Source of the DNA: CBDVBZ01 sp965372355 | GTDB taxonomy: Bacteria; Krumholzibacteriota; Krumholzibacteriia; WVZY01 | NCBI GenBank assembly: GCA_965372355.1 | Contig: CBDVBZ010000077.1 | Location: 1 to 17,343, forward strand | Length of the DNA: 17,343 bases | Reading direction: 5' to 3' | Shown here: positions 16,240-17,343 of the stretch, piece by piece | How positions within the stretch are numbered: the first letter of the stretch is position 1 | Layout of the letters: the number at the start of each line of letters is the position of its first letter | The notes under the pieces: generated by a model | Told to the model about the DNA's origin: nothing | Database searches by the model: none | Seen by the model: only the letters and a program-made list of their open reading frames with translations | Program-made: the position numbers and the translations under genes

Positions 16240-16849
16240 TGCGTATATCGGGTAGTCAAGTTTGCAAAAGCGACGGTGGGCGAAAAAACTCAACCAAACC
16301 GTATCTCGGTGCAGGATAACAAGCAAGCCTTGCATATCGCCACGTGGGACCCATGGACGGAATGCCCGAAGCTTCACAAAGCTTGGATTTTGGACTATGC
16401 TTTATACAGAAGAGGAGCTCTGATGTGCATGTCAGATCTACGTTGGTACGCTTGTGTCTACGAGGGTGACCGCCGCATTATTTACGGTCGAGCACCCAGA
16501 GGCGGACATGAAGACATCGTCGAGGACATCAAGCGCAGCCTGGTTTTCCACGATCTGATCGGTCTTCGATCAAAGGTGTTCTTGAGGACGAGTCGTCTTT
16601 ATCCCGGAAAGGTCCCCAGGTTCTGCGAGAATAGGGCCGACAAGAATCAAGGTGATTACGGGGAGTTCAAGGTCGTCAAGCTCGATTTGAGAAGAGCGCG
16701 CAGAGAGGCGACCGAGCCCCTGGCCGACTAGAAGACGTTCCGCCAGTAAGACACGCGATAGCCGGAGACCGTTGCTTCCGGCAGGGGGCGCGCTGCAACT
16801 GCGATGCGCAGCGCTCGTGGTGTCTTCAATTCCGTTTGATTCCACACAA
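16240..16849. other. Region without a recognised gene, one short candidate ORF
   Basis: About 600 nt show no recognisable protein family on either strand. The only ORF worth noting runs 16423-16731 on the plus strand (102 residues), with AGAGGAG 5 nt before its ATG. Its product is Arg-rich, has no signal, membrane segment or known motif, and may be chance. A longer plus-strand frame from 15970 runs antisense to the methyltransferase remnant and is not credible. No terminator, tRNA or repeat family was seen. The stretch is probably eroded former coding DNA. Confidence 0.45.
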
Positions 16850-17296
16850 TCACACGTGCCTGCGAAACACCAACCGAACCTGGTTGATATAGCGCTCAAC
16901 GCCCTGAATAGGGCAGAGAAAGCGACACCAGGGCCGGGCGACAAAAAGAGCGACAATCATGACGACACCGAGAACGATGAACTGGTAGGTCATCCCCGTA
17001 AGATCGAACAGAGAGCCAAAGACCTCGTAACTGGTCAGCCCGGGGTTTCTCGCGTATAACCCGACGACGATCGCGCCCAGAACGAGAAAACCGTGAAACC
17101 ATCGAAGCCATTTCTGCACGGACCGCGGGACTCCTCGAGGTTTTCCTCCCACGACACCCAGACAATCCTGAGCCGCCCCGAACGGACAAACATAGTTGCA
17201 GTACGGGCGCTGGCCGGTCAGAAGGACCGGGAGCAAAACGCCAATGATCAGCAGATACCAGTAAAACTGATCCCGCCAGTCGGGCAGGCCACGGGT
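16850..17296 (-). CDS. Membrane 4Fe-4S protein (NapH/FixG/NosR-like), probably broken
   Basis: The frame encodes 'YWYLLIIGVLLPVLL' (a membrane helix), then a cysteine cluster in 'RPYCNYVCPFGAAQDCLG', two more helices ('FHGFLVLGAIVVGLY', 'YQFIVLGVVMIVALFVA') and a second CxxxCP in 'RPWCRFLCPIQG'. This resembles the C-terminal, polyferredoxin-like half of NapH, NosR or FixG membrane electron-transfer proteins. The second cluster has only two cysteines. There is no ATG or GTG after the in-frame TGA at 17297-17299; a TTG at 17236 would start inside the helix. Upstream of the TGA the same frame is open to the window edge ('TSGGFVTMEWMFR'). The simplest reading is one longer gene interrupted by a nonsense mutation or a sequencing error. 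Confidence 0.65.
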   Translation of the reverse strand, partial: TRGLPDWRDQFYWYLLIIGVLLPVLLTGQRPYCNYVCPFGAAQDCLGVVGGKPRGVPRSVQKWLRWFHGFLVLGAIVVGLYARNPGLTSYEVFGSLFDLTGMTYQFIVLGVVMIVALFVARPWCRFLCPIQGVERYINQVRLVFRRHV

Positions 17297-17343
17297 TCAC
17301 CGAAACATCCATTCCATCGTAACAAATCCCCCACTTGTGTTGA

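Noticed and set aside
15970..16731. 253-residue plus-strand ORF
   Set aside because: Its first half is antisense to the methyltransferase remnant and it has no motif; only the 16423 sub-ORF has a ribosome binding site.
16896..17312. 138-residue minus-strand ORF
   Set aside because: It is an alternate frame of the membrane 4Fe-4S gene, without the cysteine motifs or helices.

Overview
The window looks like a chromosomal segment of a GC-rich Gram-negative environmental bacterium. Two secreted M16 peptidases, a lipobox lipoprotein, a Tat-type signal peptide and an OPT-family transporter are its most telling genes. This mixture is common in uncultured FCB-type phyla, but that placement is inference. 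There are no rRNA or tRNA genes, CRISPR arrays or insertion sequences, so nothing in the window fixes the taxon.

Layout. Positions 1-4740 read on the plus strand: the C-terminal half of a BKACE (DUF849) beta-keto acid cleavage enzyme, a GNAT acetyltransferase, a multispanning HGSNAT/NagX-like acyltransferase, and a full-length Lon-family protein preceded by a long two-tier inverted repeat. Positions 4830-6447 read on the minus strand: a lipoprotein with a Met-rich segment, then a flavodoxin-family protein. Positions 6817-12120 read on the plus strand: a SlyD-like FKBP prolyl isomerase, an M16 peptidase pair (one catalytic, one non-catalytic subunit) and a POT-family peptide/H+ symporter. Positions 12194-15868 read on the minus strand: an OPT-family oligopeptide transporter, then a Tat-signal FAD oxidoreductase of the RetSat/CrtI type. 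The right end (15985-17343, minus) holds a methyltransferase remnant with an internal deletion and a membrane 4Fe-4S protein whose frame is broken by an in-frame TGA.

The unifying theme is protein and peptide turnover. An exported heterodimeric M16 peptidase would cut peptides outside the cytoplasm, and POT and OPT transporters could import the products. Nearby are an envelope/folding isomerase and an unusual Lon.

The most striking item is the Lon protein. Aligned by eye to E. coli Lon from memory, it keeps the Ser-Lys proteolytic dyad but has replaced the Walker A lysine, Walker B glutamate, sensor-1 asparagine, arginine finger, sensor-2 arginine and pore-loop tyrosine. The frame is intact throughout. 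This predicts a conserved protease or scaffold with a dead or strongly altered AAA+ motor, not a pseudogene.
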